Positions 17,531 through 26,125 of a stretch of 39,189 nt of DNA are shown here, piece after piece. The notes under the pieces are model-generated. The model did not search any database. It was not told where the DNA came from and was given only the letters and a program-made list of their open reading frames with translations. This stretch comes from Planctomycetaceae bacterium (GTDB lineage Bacteria; Planctomycetota; Phycisphaerae; Phycisphaerales; Zrk34): positions 1-39,189 of the forward strand of contig NYZD01000145.1 in assembly GCA_002685935.1 (NCBI GenBank), given 5' to 3'. Within the stretch, counting starts at the first letter, position 1, and every line of letters begins with the position of its first letter. The position numbers and the translations under genes are program-made.

Positions 17531-20500
17531 CTCATCCGCCGCCCGGCGATGGGGGCGGGTCTGTTTGCTGACGCTCGTGCTCAGCAGCGTCGCCCATGCT
17601 GATTGGCGCACCTTCGAGGATGTCCCCGAGTGGGCCCAACGCGGGAACCTGCGCTGGGTGATCACCGGATCCAGCGGACGCGACCTGCCCGCCGCACAGC
17701 AATTGATCGATCAGGGCATCAATCTGCTGTGGGGATCATACGGTGCTGCCGACGCGGGTGTGCGCGACTTTCTGGTCGATCACGGTGTCCATCGCACCAA
17801 TTACATTTGCTCCACAGGGCTCTTCTGGAATCCAAACGACGAAGTCGATCTGCTCAAACAATACCCCCCGCTCAAGGAAGGCCTCGTGCTGCGGCCCGAC
17901 GGCGGGCGGCTGATCATCTACGACAATCCGTGGGATCGCGACGGCGCGACTCGGCGCTTTGCCGGCTGTCGTATCGCCCCGGCGTGGCTTGAGTATCAGA
18001 AACGCCGAATGACCCTGATAGCCGAGGGCGGTGAGCCGTTCGCCGATGATCCGGTCTATCACAAGATGACCAGTGGCCCCGTCGAACCACTGCACGCATT
18101 CTTCTTTGACAACGCGTTCAGCCTGGAATGCTACTGCCCGCACTGTCAGGCGGCCTGGCGTGAACAATGCGTCGAACAGTTCGGCATCGAAGTGCCGGAC
18201 CCGCGAGATTATCCTGATGAGCGTGTGCGCGCCGCCTGGGATGAGTTCTTTCTCGACGCGAACGCCGCCTACTACCGCAAGCTCAAGGAACATGCCCATG
18301 CGATGGACCCGCCGCGCCTCATGGCGCCGAACTGGGTACATGGCTATCCTGAAAATTTCTATCTGATGGAGCGCGCCGAGCCGGATATCGTGCTCGTCGA
18401 ATTGGGCGGTGGCGGGGAGCGGCCGTGGGGACGTAGTGAGTTCTCCTACAAGCTCGCCCTGGCCGCGACGCACGGCAAGGCCATGGCCAACATCTGGTGC
18501 TTCCCCGCCGCCCGGCCTCGGCTTGACCTCACCCGGCCGACCCGGCCACTGCTCTGGACTGGCGACACCCGCTCCACAGAATTGACCCTCGCCGAGGGCA
18601 TGGCGTCCCTGGGCAGCTACATGACGTTGGGCCCCCCCGAACTCAACCACTTTTATGCCCAATACCGAGACTTGTATGTCAATGCCCAACCCGCGTCCGA
18701 AGTCGCCATCGTCTATTCTGTTGCCACTGAAATCTGGCGCCGACGCGTTTGGGATACACAGCTGCACACGTTTCTCGGCCCGCACTGGTGGGTCGGCATG
18801 GACTACACCCCCGCCGCACACGTCAAACACCTCGCGGACCGGTTGTCTGAACTCGGCATCCCCTATGACGTGCTGGTCGAAAGCGATCTGGATCCCGCAC
18901 GTCTGTCGCAATACCGCTGTCTGATTCTGCCCGACGTGCAATGTCTCTCTGACAAACATGCAAAAGCATTGCGGGCATACGTCGACTCGCAACCCAATGG
19001 AAAGCCCAACTCGCTGCTCATCCTCGGCGAACTTGGCTCGCGCGATGAGCATGGCATCCGACTCCCGCGAAAGACGGTCGAACAACGATTGGGAGACCTG
19101 TCCACCACGACCCGCGCCACGATACTGCGTCCCGCTAATTTTGAACTGACCGGCTACGTCGCCGACGGCTGGAGTGGACGAATCGTCGCCGGCCCCCCCA
19201 CCGCTGCCGGCCACGCCGCCACGGCTGAGTTCGTCGTCCGTCCCGACGCGCTCCCACAGGGAGATGGCGATTACGACCTGATCGTGCGTAGCTATGACAG
19301 TTCACGCGGCACCGGGTCGCTTCAACTCGCCCTGAATGGACAGATACTGAAGCAGTGGAACCTGGATCGGCAAAGTGATGACTGGCGCTGGCTCAGAATC
19401 AGGAATGTCGCGCTGACCGACGGCGACACAATGGCCGTGATCGGCACCGTCGACAAGGGCGAGCTGTGCTACATACAGGATGTGCGAATCATCAAGCCCA
19501 TCCGCACGCCGACGCACCATGCTGATACTGCGCGCACGCGCATCGTGATCGACCCCTCACCCACGCCCACCATTGGAACAACAGAACTGCGTCACGCCTT
19601 GAGTGCAATCAACGGCCTGCATCTCGCATGGCGGACCAGTCGATCCACCGACGATGTCTACGTCAATCCGCTACGACCCGCGGGGACGAACATCTTGGCC
19701 TTGCATTTACTCAATTCATCAATGCAGGAACAATACCATGCAACGATTCTCGATCATCCAGAATGTGTCGCTCAGCACACCATCGCTCTGGATGATGTTC
19801 AGCTTGAGGCCATGAATGATCCGGTCGTCTCGCTTCTTGGCTTCACGTCATACTGGTCTCAGACATTCATGGCGCGGCAGGTCGACCGCCAACCCTATCG
19901 TGCGGACCTGGCCAAGTTGTATCCAAGACTCCCCGACGACCAGTTGCCTCGGCACATTGACCCCGATCAACTGCGACTGGAGATCACCGTCAACGGTGAA
20001 CCCGCCGGTCAGATGCTGGCACAAGACATCGTTGAGGGATGGACGCACGTGAAAGTGGATCGCAAGCTGTTGCGCGTCGGTCAGAATCAGGTCGAATTGC
20101 GTGTCGCGGGTGATACCGGGTTTCGACGCTCGTATTACGGCCTTCTGATCGATGCAACCAATGTGGACGACGCGTCGCGGTGGACCGCTCCCCCGTGGCC
20201 GGACCATCAGTCCCAGAGCGCCGATGACCTGTCTCCCTTTGCGGGCGTTCAGCGCGGTCGGTTCATGATGATGCTGCGAGATGTGAAGGACGATTCACTA
20301 CCAACGTATCAGGCCAAACATGCGCCGGCACAGGATATCGTGATCGATATCCCACCCATGTTCGGCGACGACCCAGTCGCGGTGTTGCTCGCACCAGGCG
20401 ACGATGCACCGTCCTGGCTGCCGGTGAACAAAGTGGACCGACCTGGCCCAACCGACGCGCCTGCATCGGATGGCGGGACCTCCCGTCTCACCGGCACCGG

Positions 20501-20600
20501 CCCCATTCACCAGATTACGGTCCCGCGGGTCGACATCTACGCCGTGATCCTGCTCGCCCGCGATGCCGATGAACTCAAGTCCCTGTTGGCACCACGATGA
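17520..20600 (+). CDS. Large secreted glycoside-hydrolase-like protein
   Basis: A 1026-residue exported protein. The ATG at 17520 lies inside the end of the previous gene, has GAGGTG upstream and opens a clear signal peptide (RRWGRVCLLTLVLSSVAHA, cut before DWRTF). Residues about 30-430 look like a TIM-barrel glycosidase of the loosely defined putative glycosyl hydrolase families. They include AFFFDNAFSLECYCPHCQAA, a Cys-pair motif common there, and LMAPNWVHGYPENF. Residues about 470-580 (VAIVYSVATEIW, LILPDVQCLSDKHAKAL) resemble the GH42-type trimerisation domain. The rest holds at least one beta-sandwich, carbohydrate-binding-like domain (TAEFVVRPDALPQGDGDYDL). I cannot name the catalytic residues or substrate. 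The 11-base overlap with the transglutaminase-like lipoprotein gene suggests they act on the same extracellular material. Confidence 0.78.
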   Translation: MRNNSSAARRWGRVCLLTLVLSSVAHADWRTFEDVPEWAQRGNLRWVITGSSGRDLPAAQQLIDQGINLLWGSYGAADAGVRDFLVDHGVHRTNYICSTGLFWNPNDEVDLLKQYPPLKEGLVLRPDGGRLIIYDNPWDRDGATRRFAGCRIAPAWLEYQKRRMTLIAEGGEPFADDPVYHKMTSGPVEPLHAFFFDNAFSLECYCPHCQAAWREQCVEQFGIEVPDPRDYPDERVRAAWDEFFLDANAAYYRKLKEHAHAMDPPRLMAPNWVHGYPENFYLMERAEPDIVLVELGGGGERPWGRSEFSYKLALAATHGKAMANIWCFPAARPRLDLTRPTRPLLWTGDTRSTELTLAEGMASLGSYMTLGPPELNHFYAQYRDLYVNAQPASEVAIVYSVATEIWRRRVWDTQLHTFLGPHWWVGMDYTPAAHVKHLADRLSELGIPYDVLVESDLDPARLSQYRCLILPDVQCLSDKHAKALRAYVDSQPNGKPNSLLILGELGSRDEHGIRLPRKTVEQRLGDLSTTTRATILRPANFELTGYVADGWSGRIVAGPPTAAGHAATAEFVVRPDALPQGDGDYDLIVRSYDSSRGTGSLQLALNGQILKQWNLDRQSDDWRWLRIRNVALTDGDTMAVIGTVDKGELCYIQDVRIIKPIRTPTHHADTARTRIVIDPSPTPTIGTTELRHALSAINGLHLAWRTSRSTDDVYVNPLRPAGTNILALHLLNSSMQEQYHATILDHPECVAQHTIALDDVQLEAMNDPVVSLLGFTSYWSQTFMARQVDRQPYRADLAKLYPRLPDDQLPRHIDPDQLRLEITVNGEPAGQMLAQDIVEGWTHVKVDRKLLRVGQNQVELRVAGDTGFRRSYYGLLIDATNVDDASRWTAPPWPDHQSQSADDLSPFAGVQRGRFMMMLRDVKDDSLPTYQAKHAPAQDIVIDIPPMFGDDPVAVLLAPGDDAPSWLPVNKVDRPGPTDAPASDGGTSRLTGTGPIHQITVPRVDIYAVILLARDADELKSLLAPR

Positions 20601-20690
20601 TTCGCCGCTGCAAGACTGCAAATCGCTGGAGTTCATCGCACTTGGGCCCGGTCGGTGCCCCTTCCGGGCGTGACCCAGTTCGCATCTCGA

Positions 20691-20696
20691 TATACT
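20691..20696 (+). promoter_or_regulatory. Possible -10 element before URO-D copy 2
   Basis: TATACT matches the -10 consensus at 5 of 6 positions. The only -35 candidate, GTGACC (20670-20675), is spaced by just 15 bases. If used, transcription would begin near 20703. That rules out the in-frame starts at 20698 and 20704 and favours the ATG at 20773. Confidence 0.3.
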
Positions 20697-20772
20697 GATG
20701 CCGGATATGCTCGCAGCCGTCCCGGACACAGACCGCACCGGCAATCCCTTCGCAAGGCACTGGGGCCCCGCC

Positions 20773-21861
20773 ATGGCGTCAAGTCACCCGTTTGGGAACG
20801 ATCCTTCCAAGATCGATCGATACAAAGCCTTCTGGGGCAGGGCCGACGTAGACCGGCCGCTCGTCGGCTTCTCAGTCGTCGGGTGGTACCCGCTCCAATA
20901 CTTCTCCGCTTGCCGCACCTGGCACGTCAACGACTATGTCACGCCGGACATGATCAGACCGGGCGAGTGGCTGAATGATTACGAACAGCTCCTGCGAGAG
21001 GGTGAGGAACTTGAGGACGACATACTCCGAGGGGCGTGTCCGATCCAGGTCGCGTTCCCCTGTTTCATACCTGCCGCACTCGGCTGCAAGATCCGCGTGC
21101 TGCCCGGCAACGTCATCGGTGAAGATCTGGGACTGCCCTGGGACGAGGCACTGGCGAAACGACTGGATCAGCAGCATCCGTGGTTCGAGAAATATCTGGA
21201 GTTCGCGCTGGCGCTGGTCGACCGGGCGGCCGGGCGCTATCCGGTCGGCCACGGCGTCGAGCTCGGCCCCATCGATCTGCACGCGCTGCTACGCGGTCAC
21301 AACCAGAGCATATTCGACCTGATGGATCATCCCGACAGGTCGGCTGACCTGCTCATGCACCTCGGGCATATCTTTGTGGAATACTTCAAGGAAACCTGGA
21401 ACCGTCTGCCGCTCTATCACGGAGGGTATTTCGATGCCCAGTATCAACTATGGGCGCCCGGCCCGATCGTCCGGATGCAGGAGGATGCGACGGCCGTCGT
21501 TTCGCCCGAGCTTTACCGCAAGCTGCTCCAACCGGTGGATCGGATGATCGCCGAGCAGTTCGAGTGCAACTTCATGCATCTGCACTCCACGTCGATGTTC
21601 ATGCTCGATGCGTTCATCGAGATCGAGGAACTGCGATGTTTTGAGATCAACCTCGAGCAATTCAACATTTCGGTCAAGGACATGATCAAGTATTTCCAAA
21701 TGGTCCAGAATTCGAATCGCCCCCTGCTGATTCGCGGTTCACTCACTCAGGACGAAGCCCGACTAATCATGGACGGCCTCGACCCCTGCGGGCTCTATCT
21801 GCATATCATGGCGGAAACCCGGAATGAACCCGATGCCTTGAGACCGATTCTGGGTATGTAG
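20773..21861 (+). CDS. URO-D-fold protein, copy 2
   Basis: A 362-residue protein of the divergent URO-D-fold families common in PVC-group bacteria. The opening KIDRYKAFWGRADVDRPLVGF is the typical N-terminus. Family-type features follow: a barrel with PLYHGGYFDAQYQLWAPGPIVRMQEDATAVVSPELY cut across several strands, H269-L-H271-S-T in the position of the metal/cofactor motif, and a C-terminal GLYLHIMAETRNEPDALRPI. The classical zinc motif of methyl-corrinoid:CoM transferases (H-x-C) is not present. The sequence differs strongly from the other two copies in this window, so they are not recent duplicates. The frame is open to 20698, but the ATG at 20773 fits family length better. It is the last gene of the plus-strand group and convergent with the gamma-glutamyltransferase gene. 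The reaction is unknown. Confidence 0.78.
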   Translation: MASSHPFGNDPSKIDRYKAFWGRADVDRPLVGFSVVGWYPLQYFSACRTWHVNDYVTPDMIRPGEWLNDYEQLLREGEELEDDILRGACPIQVAFPCFIPAALGCKIRVLPGNVIGEDLGLPWDEALAKRLDQQHPWFEKYLEFALALVDRAAGRYPVGHGVELGPIDLHALLRGHNQSIFDLMDHPDRSADLLMHLGHIFVEYFKETWNRLPLYHGGYFDAQYQLWAPGPIVRMQEDATAVVSPELYRKLLQPVDRMIAEQFECNFMHLHSTSMFMLDAFIEIEELRCFEINLEQFNISVKDMIKYFQMVQNSNRPLLIRGSLTQDEARLIMDGLDPCGLYLHIMAETRNEPDALRPILGM

Positions 21862-21893
21862 TCACGTCGGCTCTGCCGCTCACGCGACTCGAA

Positions 21894-21913
21894 CCCGTCT
21901 CGCGGACGACGGG
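21894..21913. terminator. Stem-loop between convergent genes
   Basis: Arms CCCGTC/GACGGG with an 8-base loop lie between the convergent ends of URO-D copy 2 and the gamma-glutamyltransferase gene. No T-run is present on either side, so the terminator role is weakly supported. Confidence 0.3.
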
Positions 21914-21956
21914 ATCTATGCTCACGGCAGGGCCGTCAGCATCATCGATGCCGCCA

Positions 21957-23750
21957 TCACCACCCCATCCCGTAACCGACGCGATCGCGCGGCGACGTGG
22001 CGACGTGCAATACCTGCCGTTCGTGATCGATCTTCACCGCCTGCACCCGCCCCAGCGCCCAGTCACCGGTGATCTCAACCTTGTGGCCGCGCTGCCTCAA
22101 TGCTTCGCTGACCGCCGCGTCGTGGCGGCCTTCCATCGTCACCGCGCCCGTCATCGCTTCACGGGGGTAGAACGACGAAGGAACGTGGTGCGACACGACG
22201 GTTGGTGCATCGATCGCGTCCTGCAAGTCCATCCCGAAATCAACATGATTCAAGAAGAACTGCAACGTGATCTGGTCTTGCATATCACCTCCGGGCGTGC
22301 CGAAGCCCATGATCGGTCGTCCCTGTTGCGTGACCAGCGTCGGCGTCAATGTGGCGCGCGGGCGCTTGCGGCCGGCCAGCGCATTCGGTCGAACCGCATT
22401 GAGGTAGAACATCTGTCCGCGCGTGCCGAGCGGAAATCCCAATCCCTCGATCACCGGCGATGTCGCAAACCACCCGCCGCTGGGCGTCGCCGCGATCATG
22501 TTTCCCTCAGCATCCGCCGCATCCAGATGCGTCGTGTCGCCGGCGTGCGGGTCCGTCGTGTCACGACCCGCCTGGATGTTCGTCACGCCCAGAGCCATGC
22601 GGTTGTCGTCCAGCACCGCGCGCCGAGCATAGCTGACGTCACCCCGTCCGGCATCACCGGGACGAATGTCCATCGACGCGTGCGCCTCAATCATCGCTCG
22701 GCGGGGCACGTTGTAGTCTTCACATAGCAACGTCTCGGACGGCACGTCATCAAAGGTCGGGTCGCCGTAATACGCTTCACGGTCGGCGAAGGCCAGCTTG
22801 GCCACCTCGATGATCGTGTGAAGATAATCCGCAGAATTCTGTCCAAGCGTGGCGACGTCCAGGCCGTGCAGCAACGCCAACTGCTGGACGAACACCGGCC
22901 CCTGCGTCCACGACGGACACTTGTGCACGTCGAGGCCCCGGTAGGTGTAGCTGACCGGCTCTTCCACCGTCGCTTGCCAGTCTGCAAAATCGCTGGCATT
23001 GAGCAGGCCCGTGTGGGCCGAGCCGCTGGCGTCTTCAACCGGATGGCGGTTGATGAAATCGACGATACGCTCCGCGATCGGGCCGCGATAGAACGAGTTA
23101 CACGCCGCCTCGATCCCCGTGATACGCGAGCCACCCGCTTCCGCTTCAGCATCAGCCATTGTGCGCAGCGTCCTCGCCATCTGCGTGTTCCGGAACAACG
23201 TGCCGATCGCCACGGGTGCGCCTTCGGAGAGATAGATGGCGCCGGTGGTGGGATAGAGATCGGTGAACGTGCGGCGATTGGCGACGATGTGCTCACGCAG
23301 ATGCGCGTACATCGGGTACCCGTCCTCCGCCAGTTCGATCGCGGGTTGAAGCACATCGCCGAACGTCATGGTGCCGAAACGCTTCAACGCTTCAGCCCAG
23401 GTGCCGACCGCCGCGGGAACGCATGCCGGCAGATAGCCGTCGCCGGGGATCATGTCAATGCCGTGCTCGCGACACCATTCAATCGTCAGTGACGCCGCCG
23501 ACCATCCCATGCCGCTGATCGCGACCGTCTTGCCCTCGCGTGCCGAGTGGATCAGCATGGGCACCTCGCCGCCGATGCCGTTCTGATGGGGTTCCAGCAG
23601 GTGCAGGCAGAACGCCATGGCCGCCGCCGCATCGATCGCGTTGCCCCCCGCGTGCAGCATGCGCAGCCCGGCCTCAGTCGACAGATAGTGACCGGACGTG
23701 ACCACGCCACGCCGCCCCATGATGATCGGTCGAGGGGTGTGAGATGACAT
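21957..23750 (-). CDS. Gamma-glutamyltransferase family Ntn-hydrolase, apparently cytoplasmic
   Basis: A 597-residue member of the gamma-glutamyltranspeptidase family, enzymes that self-cleave before a Thr that then acts as nucleophile. That Thr is T406 in HAGDTTHLDAAD. Other family segments are VTSGHYLSTEAGLRMLHAGG at the N-terminus, NGIGGEVPMLIH, and GTPGGDMQDQITLQ in the small subunit. The ATG at 23750 has GAGGA eight bases upstream. No signal peptide precedes the mature sequence, unlike periplasmic GGT. This fits family members that act inside the cell as acylases or amidohydrolases, so glutathione is not a safe substrate call and no symbol is given. It lies 108 bases downstream of URO-D copy 3 on the same strand and may be co-transcribed with it. 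Confidence 0.9.
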   Translation of the reverse strand: MSSHTPRPIIMGRRGVVTSGHYLSTEAGLRMLHAGGNAIDAAAAMAFCLHLLEPHQNGIGGEVPMLIHSAREGKTVAISGMGWSAASLTIEWCREHGIDMIPGDGYLPACVPAAVGTWAEALKRFGTMTFGDVLQPAIELAEDGYPMYAHLREHIVANRRTFTDLYPTTGAIYLSEGAPVAIGTLFRNTQMARTLRTMADAEAEAGGSRITGIEAACNSFYRGPIAERIVDFINRHPVEDASGSAHTGLLNASDFADWQATVEEPVSYTYRGLDVHKCPSWTQGPVFVQQLALLHGLDVATLGQNSADYLHTIIEVAKLAFADREAYYGDPTFDDVPSETLLCEDYNVPRRAMIEAHASMDIRPGDAGRGDVSYARRAVLDDNRMALGVTNIQAGRDTTDPHAGDTTHLDAADAEGNMIAATPSGGWFATSPVIEGLGFPLGTRGQMFYLNAVRPNALAGRKRPRATLTPTLVTQQGRPIMGFGTPGGDMQDQITLQFFLNHVDFGMDLQDAIDAPTVVSHHVPSSFYPREAMTGAVTMEGRHDAAVSEALRQRGHKVEITGDWALGRVQAVKIDHERQVLHVATSPRDRVGYGMGW

Positions 23751-23858
23751 CGTGTAGTCCTCGTCGTTTCGGACCGGTATCTGCGTGCCCGTCACAGCAT
23801 CAGATGATACAGCAGAGCGCGGCCATGTGATTACGCTTCAACACCGCACCAGCGCCGT

Positions 23859-24839
23859 TCACCGGTTCTTAGTCACACGTTCCAGAATATGCCGGTAGTG
23901 GGCGTAGTTGTGATATGGCATGTTCGCCCGCACCCGGCCATCGGCCACAGGGATGTAACCACCGTCGGCCAGCAGGCGTGGCGTCTTGCTCATGATCTCC
24001 CGTTCGATCGCCGCTTCATTTAGAAGCAGGCAATCCAGGTCAATCCCGCCGATCAGTCGCAGCGACCTGCCGTATTGCCTTCTCAACGCGGAATAATCCA
24101 TCGCCTCCGTCTCTGTTTCCATGGCCCACAGGCAGTTGAATCCCGCCGCCAACACGTCATCCAGCAGCGGGCGAGCGTTGGCGTATGTCATGAAGACAAT
24201 CGTCTCGACTTGGTGTCGATGCAGCACATCGAAAATCGGCCGATAGCTGTCCAGAACGATCTGCCGGTACATCGCCGGCGACACGAGCGGGCCGTCGTTG
24301 CCCCCGATCGGCTCAGAAAATGAGACAAAATCAACATCCACTTCACGCAACACGCGATCGGCCAGCGACGCGGCGAGGGCAGCGTGGATATCCATGGCAT
24401 CCCGGACGAGCGTCGGATCATCTGCAAGCAGATACAGCACCGGCTCCAGATCCGCCCAGGCATTGACCCCCATCGAGCGAAACAACCCGCGTTGGACGGG
24501 CAGTTCAAGCAGGTAGTCTCGATCACGCCACCGCTCGACGCACTGCGCCCAATCCTCTGGCGAACGCGACGGATGATCTGGGTCCAGCCGTCGACGAAGC
24601 GCCGGCAGGTCAGCGCGCGTCAGGACGCGGACGCTCTTTTCATCAATGGGATCCAGGTTCGGCTCGATGCGCTCGCGGCGGTCATAACCGTACATCTCGG
24701 CCAGGTCGCCCCCGCGCGGGAACCCCTGTTGACACCATGCCTCCAATACATCGTCCCGCAGCCCTTCTTCCAACCATGGCACCCGATCCGGCTCACCGAA
24801 TTGCATCGTCTCTCGAAACCGTTGACGGGGCGTCATCAT
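23859..24839 (-). CDS. URO-D-fold protein, copy 3
   Basis: A 326-residue URO-D-fold protein starting with the family pattern TPRQRFRETMQFGEPDRVPWLEEG. Internal family segments include DVDFVSFSEPIGGNDGPLVSPAMYRQIV and the late SLRLIGGIDLDCLL. In the region where related methyltransferases carry H-x-C, this one reads VFMTYANARPLL, so the usual zinc site is absent. The start is ATGATG at 24839 or 24836, with only a weak GGAA upstream. The gene sits between the flavin-reductase-like gene (58 bases upstream) and the gamma-glutamyltransferase gene. The three could form an operon. Function unknown; a haem role is unlikely. Confidence 0.82.
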   Translation of the reverse strand: MMTPRQRFRETMQFGEPDRVPWLEEGLRDDVLEAWCQQGFPRGGDLAEMYGYDRRERIEPNLDPIDEKSVRVLTRADLPALRRRLDPDHPSRSPEDWAQCVERWRDRDYLLELPVQRGLFRSMGVNAWADLEPVLYLLADDPTLVRDAMDIHAALAASLADRVLREVDVDFVSFSEPIGGNDGPLVSPAMYRQIVLDSYRPIFDVLHRHQVETIVFMTYANARPLLDDVLAAGFNCLWAMETETEAMDYSALRRQYGRSLRLIGGIDLDCLLLNEAAIEREIMSKTPRLLADGGYIPVADGRVRANMPYHNYAHYRHILERVTKNR

Positions 24840-24897
24840 GGGACGGACTGTTCCAGGTGGATCGGACGAGGACCAAGGATGCGCGCGTCAAGGGCAC

Positions 24898-25410
24898 TTA
24901 CGCCGGGACAGCGCCCCCCAGGCCCAGTTCACCGCCGCGGCTGTAAAGCCGCGCTACCGAAGCGTCCTGATGCGCGTGCGCCGCGACGATGCGGCCCACG
25001 AAGATCACGTGGTCGCCAGTCGGCAGTTCCGTTTCCAGTTCACACTCGAAGTTGGCCACCGCGTCGGCCAGCAGCACACCGTCGATTCGCGTGGCCGGCT
25101 GCGTGGGCGTTCCGCAGGCAGCCAGCTTGTCCATGTCGCGTCCCGAGTGCGTGCCGAAGAACAGTGCCTCGTCGGCCATCTGCACCGAAGGGAAGCTGAC
25201 CACGAACTGGCGCGCATGGCGGATGGCCCCAAGCGAATGCCGCTCCAGCCCCACCGAAATGGCCAACATCGCCGGATCGCCCGACGTGTTCATGCACCAT
25301 CCCAGCGTGATCGGATTGAACTTGCCTTCGGCGTCCTTTGCGATTGCGATGGCCACCTGCTCCGGGTATTTCCGGCCCATCGCCTCGCCACATCCCGTTG
25401 GTTCTTGCAT
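24898..25410 (-). CDS. Flavin-reductase-like FMN-binding split-barrel protein
   Basis: A 170-residue protein of the flavin reductase-like domain family (FMN-binding split barrel). The pattern FNPITLGWCMNTSGDPAMLAIS is cut here to its core; it is followed by HSLGAIRHARQFVVSFPS and by FECELETELPTGDHVIFVGRIVAAH, all typical. Members reduce flavin with NAD(P)H or hold FMN as a redox centre. The ATG at 25410 has AAAGGA at good spacing; a TTG five codons upstream is less likely. It is the first gene of a possible three-gene unit with URO-D copy 3 and the gamma-glutamyltransferase gene, and is divergent from the holin-like gene. The partner enzyme and electron acceptor are unknown. Confidence 0.88.
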   Translation of the reverse strand: MQEPTGCGEAMGRKYPEQVAIAIAKDAEGKFNPITLGWCMNTSGDPAMLAISVGLERHSLGAIRHARQFVVSFPSVQMADEALFFGTHSGRDMDKLAACGTPTQPATRIDGVLLADAVANFECELETELPTGDHVIFVGRIVAAHAHQDASVARLYSRGGELGLGGAVPA

Positions 25411-25454
25411 GGCTGATCCTTTCAATGATGGCAGCGATTCTCAGACCCGCCGAC

Positions 25455-25469
25455 ACCGTCGCCGACGGT
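25455..25469. promoter_or_regulatory. Inverted repeat in the divergent spacer
   Basis: ACCGTCG-C-CGACGGT, a perfect 15-base palindrome with 7-base arms. It lies 7 bases upstream of the candidate holin -35 and about 45 bases before the flavin-reductase start. It could be an operator serving both genes. No regulator gene is adjacent. Confidence 0.4.
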
Positions 25470-25476
25470 CGAGGGG

Positions 25477-25507
25477 TTGACGCGGGCCGTGAAGATACGA
25501 ATATAAG
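25477..25507 (+). promoter_or_regulatory. Candidate promoter of the holin-like gene
   Basis: TTGACG (25477-25482) and TATAAG (25502-25507) each match consensus at 5 of 6 positions, but the spacer is 19 bases, longer than optimal. The leader to the ATG at 25538 would be about 25 bases. Confidence 0.45.
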
Positions 25508-25537
25508 GACTTACACATCTATTTGAAAGGATTTCCC

Positions 25538-25885
25538 ATGGACGCGTCATGCCAAACGCAGTTTGCGCGGCTCTGCCCGTGCCGTGCCGGGTTGGCCGTG
25601 GGCATCTTGTGGGGCCTGGGATGCGGTTTGGTCGCGCTGGCGACGATGTTTACCGACTCCTACGGCCGGGAGTTCGTCAATGTCCTCGGCAGCATCTACC
25701 CGGGTTATCAGGTCGACAGTTGGATCGGCGTGTTGCTCGGACTGGTGTGGGGCTTCATTGACGGTTGGATCTGCGGCGCGATCGTCGCCGCCTTGTACAA
25801 CTGCTTGTGCAAGTGCGGCAAGTGCTGCTGCCCGCCCAAGGCGGAGAAGGCGCCCGACGCCACGGATCAGCCGACTGCCGGCTAG
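25538..25885 (+). CDS. Small two-helix membrane protein, 'bacteriophage holin'-like family, Cys-rich tail
   Basis: A 115-residue protein with AAAGGA seven bases before the ATG. Two membrane helices (about residues 22-42, GLAVGILWGLGCGLVALATMF, here split as GLAVGILWG and GLVALATMF, and about 63-87, GVLLGLVWGFIDGWICGAI) flank the motif GSIYPGY. GSIYPGY plus WGFIDGW is the hallmark of a small chromosomal family often labelled bacteriophage holin in databases. Nothing around it is phage-like, so lysis is not implied. The C-terminal tail is unusual: CLCKCGKCCCPP has six Cys in ten residues, probably cytoplasmic-side, and could bind metal or form disulfides depending on topology. The promoter lies 25 bases upstream. 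Role unknown. Confidence 0.75.
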   Translation: MDASCQTQFARLCPCRAGLAVGILWGLGCGLVALATMFTDSYGREFVNVLGSIYPGYQVDSWIGVLLGLVWGFIDGWICGAIVAALYNCLCKCGKCCCPPKAEKAPDATDQPTAG

Positions 25886-26125
25886 ATCCGCACCGTCCCA
25901 AGTCCAATCCCGCGAGCAGGAAGGCACGTCGATTCTGCGCATCCACTCGTCGACAGACCGGCCGAACGACTGGCCGCGCTGGCCCACGACTTGGGCGGCA
26001 CTCCACACGACGCCGCGTGGTCTGGATTCCCATCAGGATCCAGTGACGGACACGACAAGACGGCATACGATCACTGATCGCACATCGCCAAGATCAGTCG
26101 ATCGCCGTCATTCCCAATCGCGATG
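25886..26125. other. Intergenic spacer between convergent genes
   Basis: This 240-base spacer lies between the ends of the holin-like gene and the large secreted gene. It has no convincing gene. The only structure seen is a 6-base stem CTGGAT/ATCCAG with a 10-base loop (26022-26043), without a T-run. Confidence 0.5.

Noticed and set aside
17736-19214. Open frame of 492 codons on the minus strand
   Set aside because: It mirrors the codon pattern of the secreted glycosidase-like gene and contains no recognisable protein family.
25538-25885. Prophage indicated by a holin gene
   Set aside because: No capsid, tail, terminase, lysin, integrase or attachment site is present. The family is found as single chromosomal genes.
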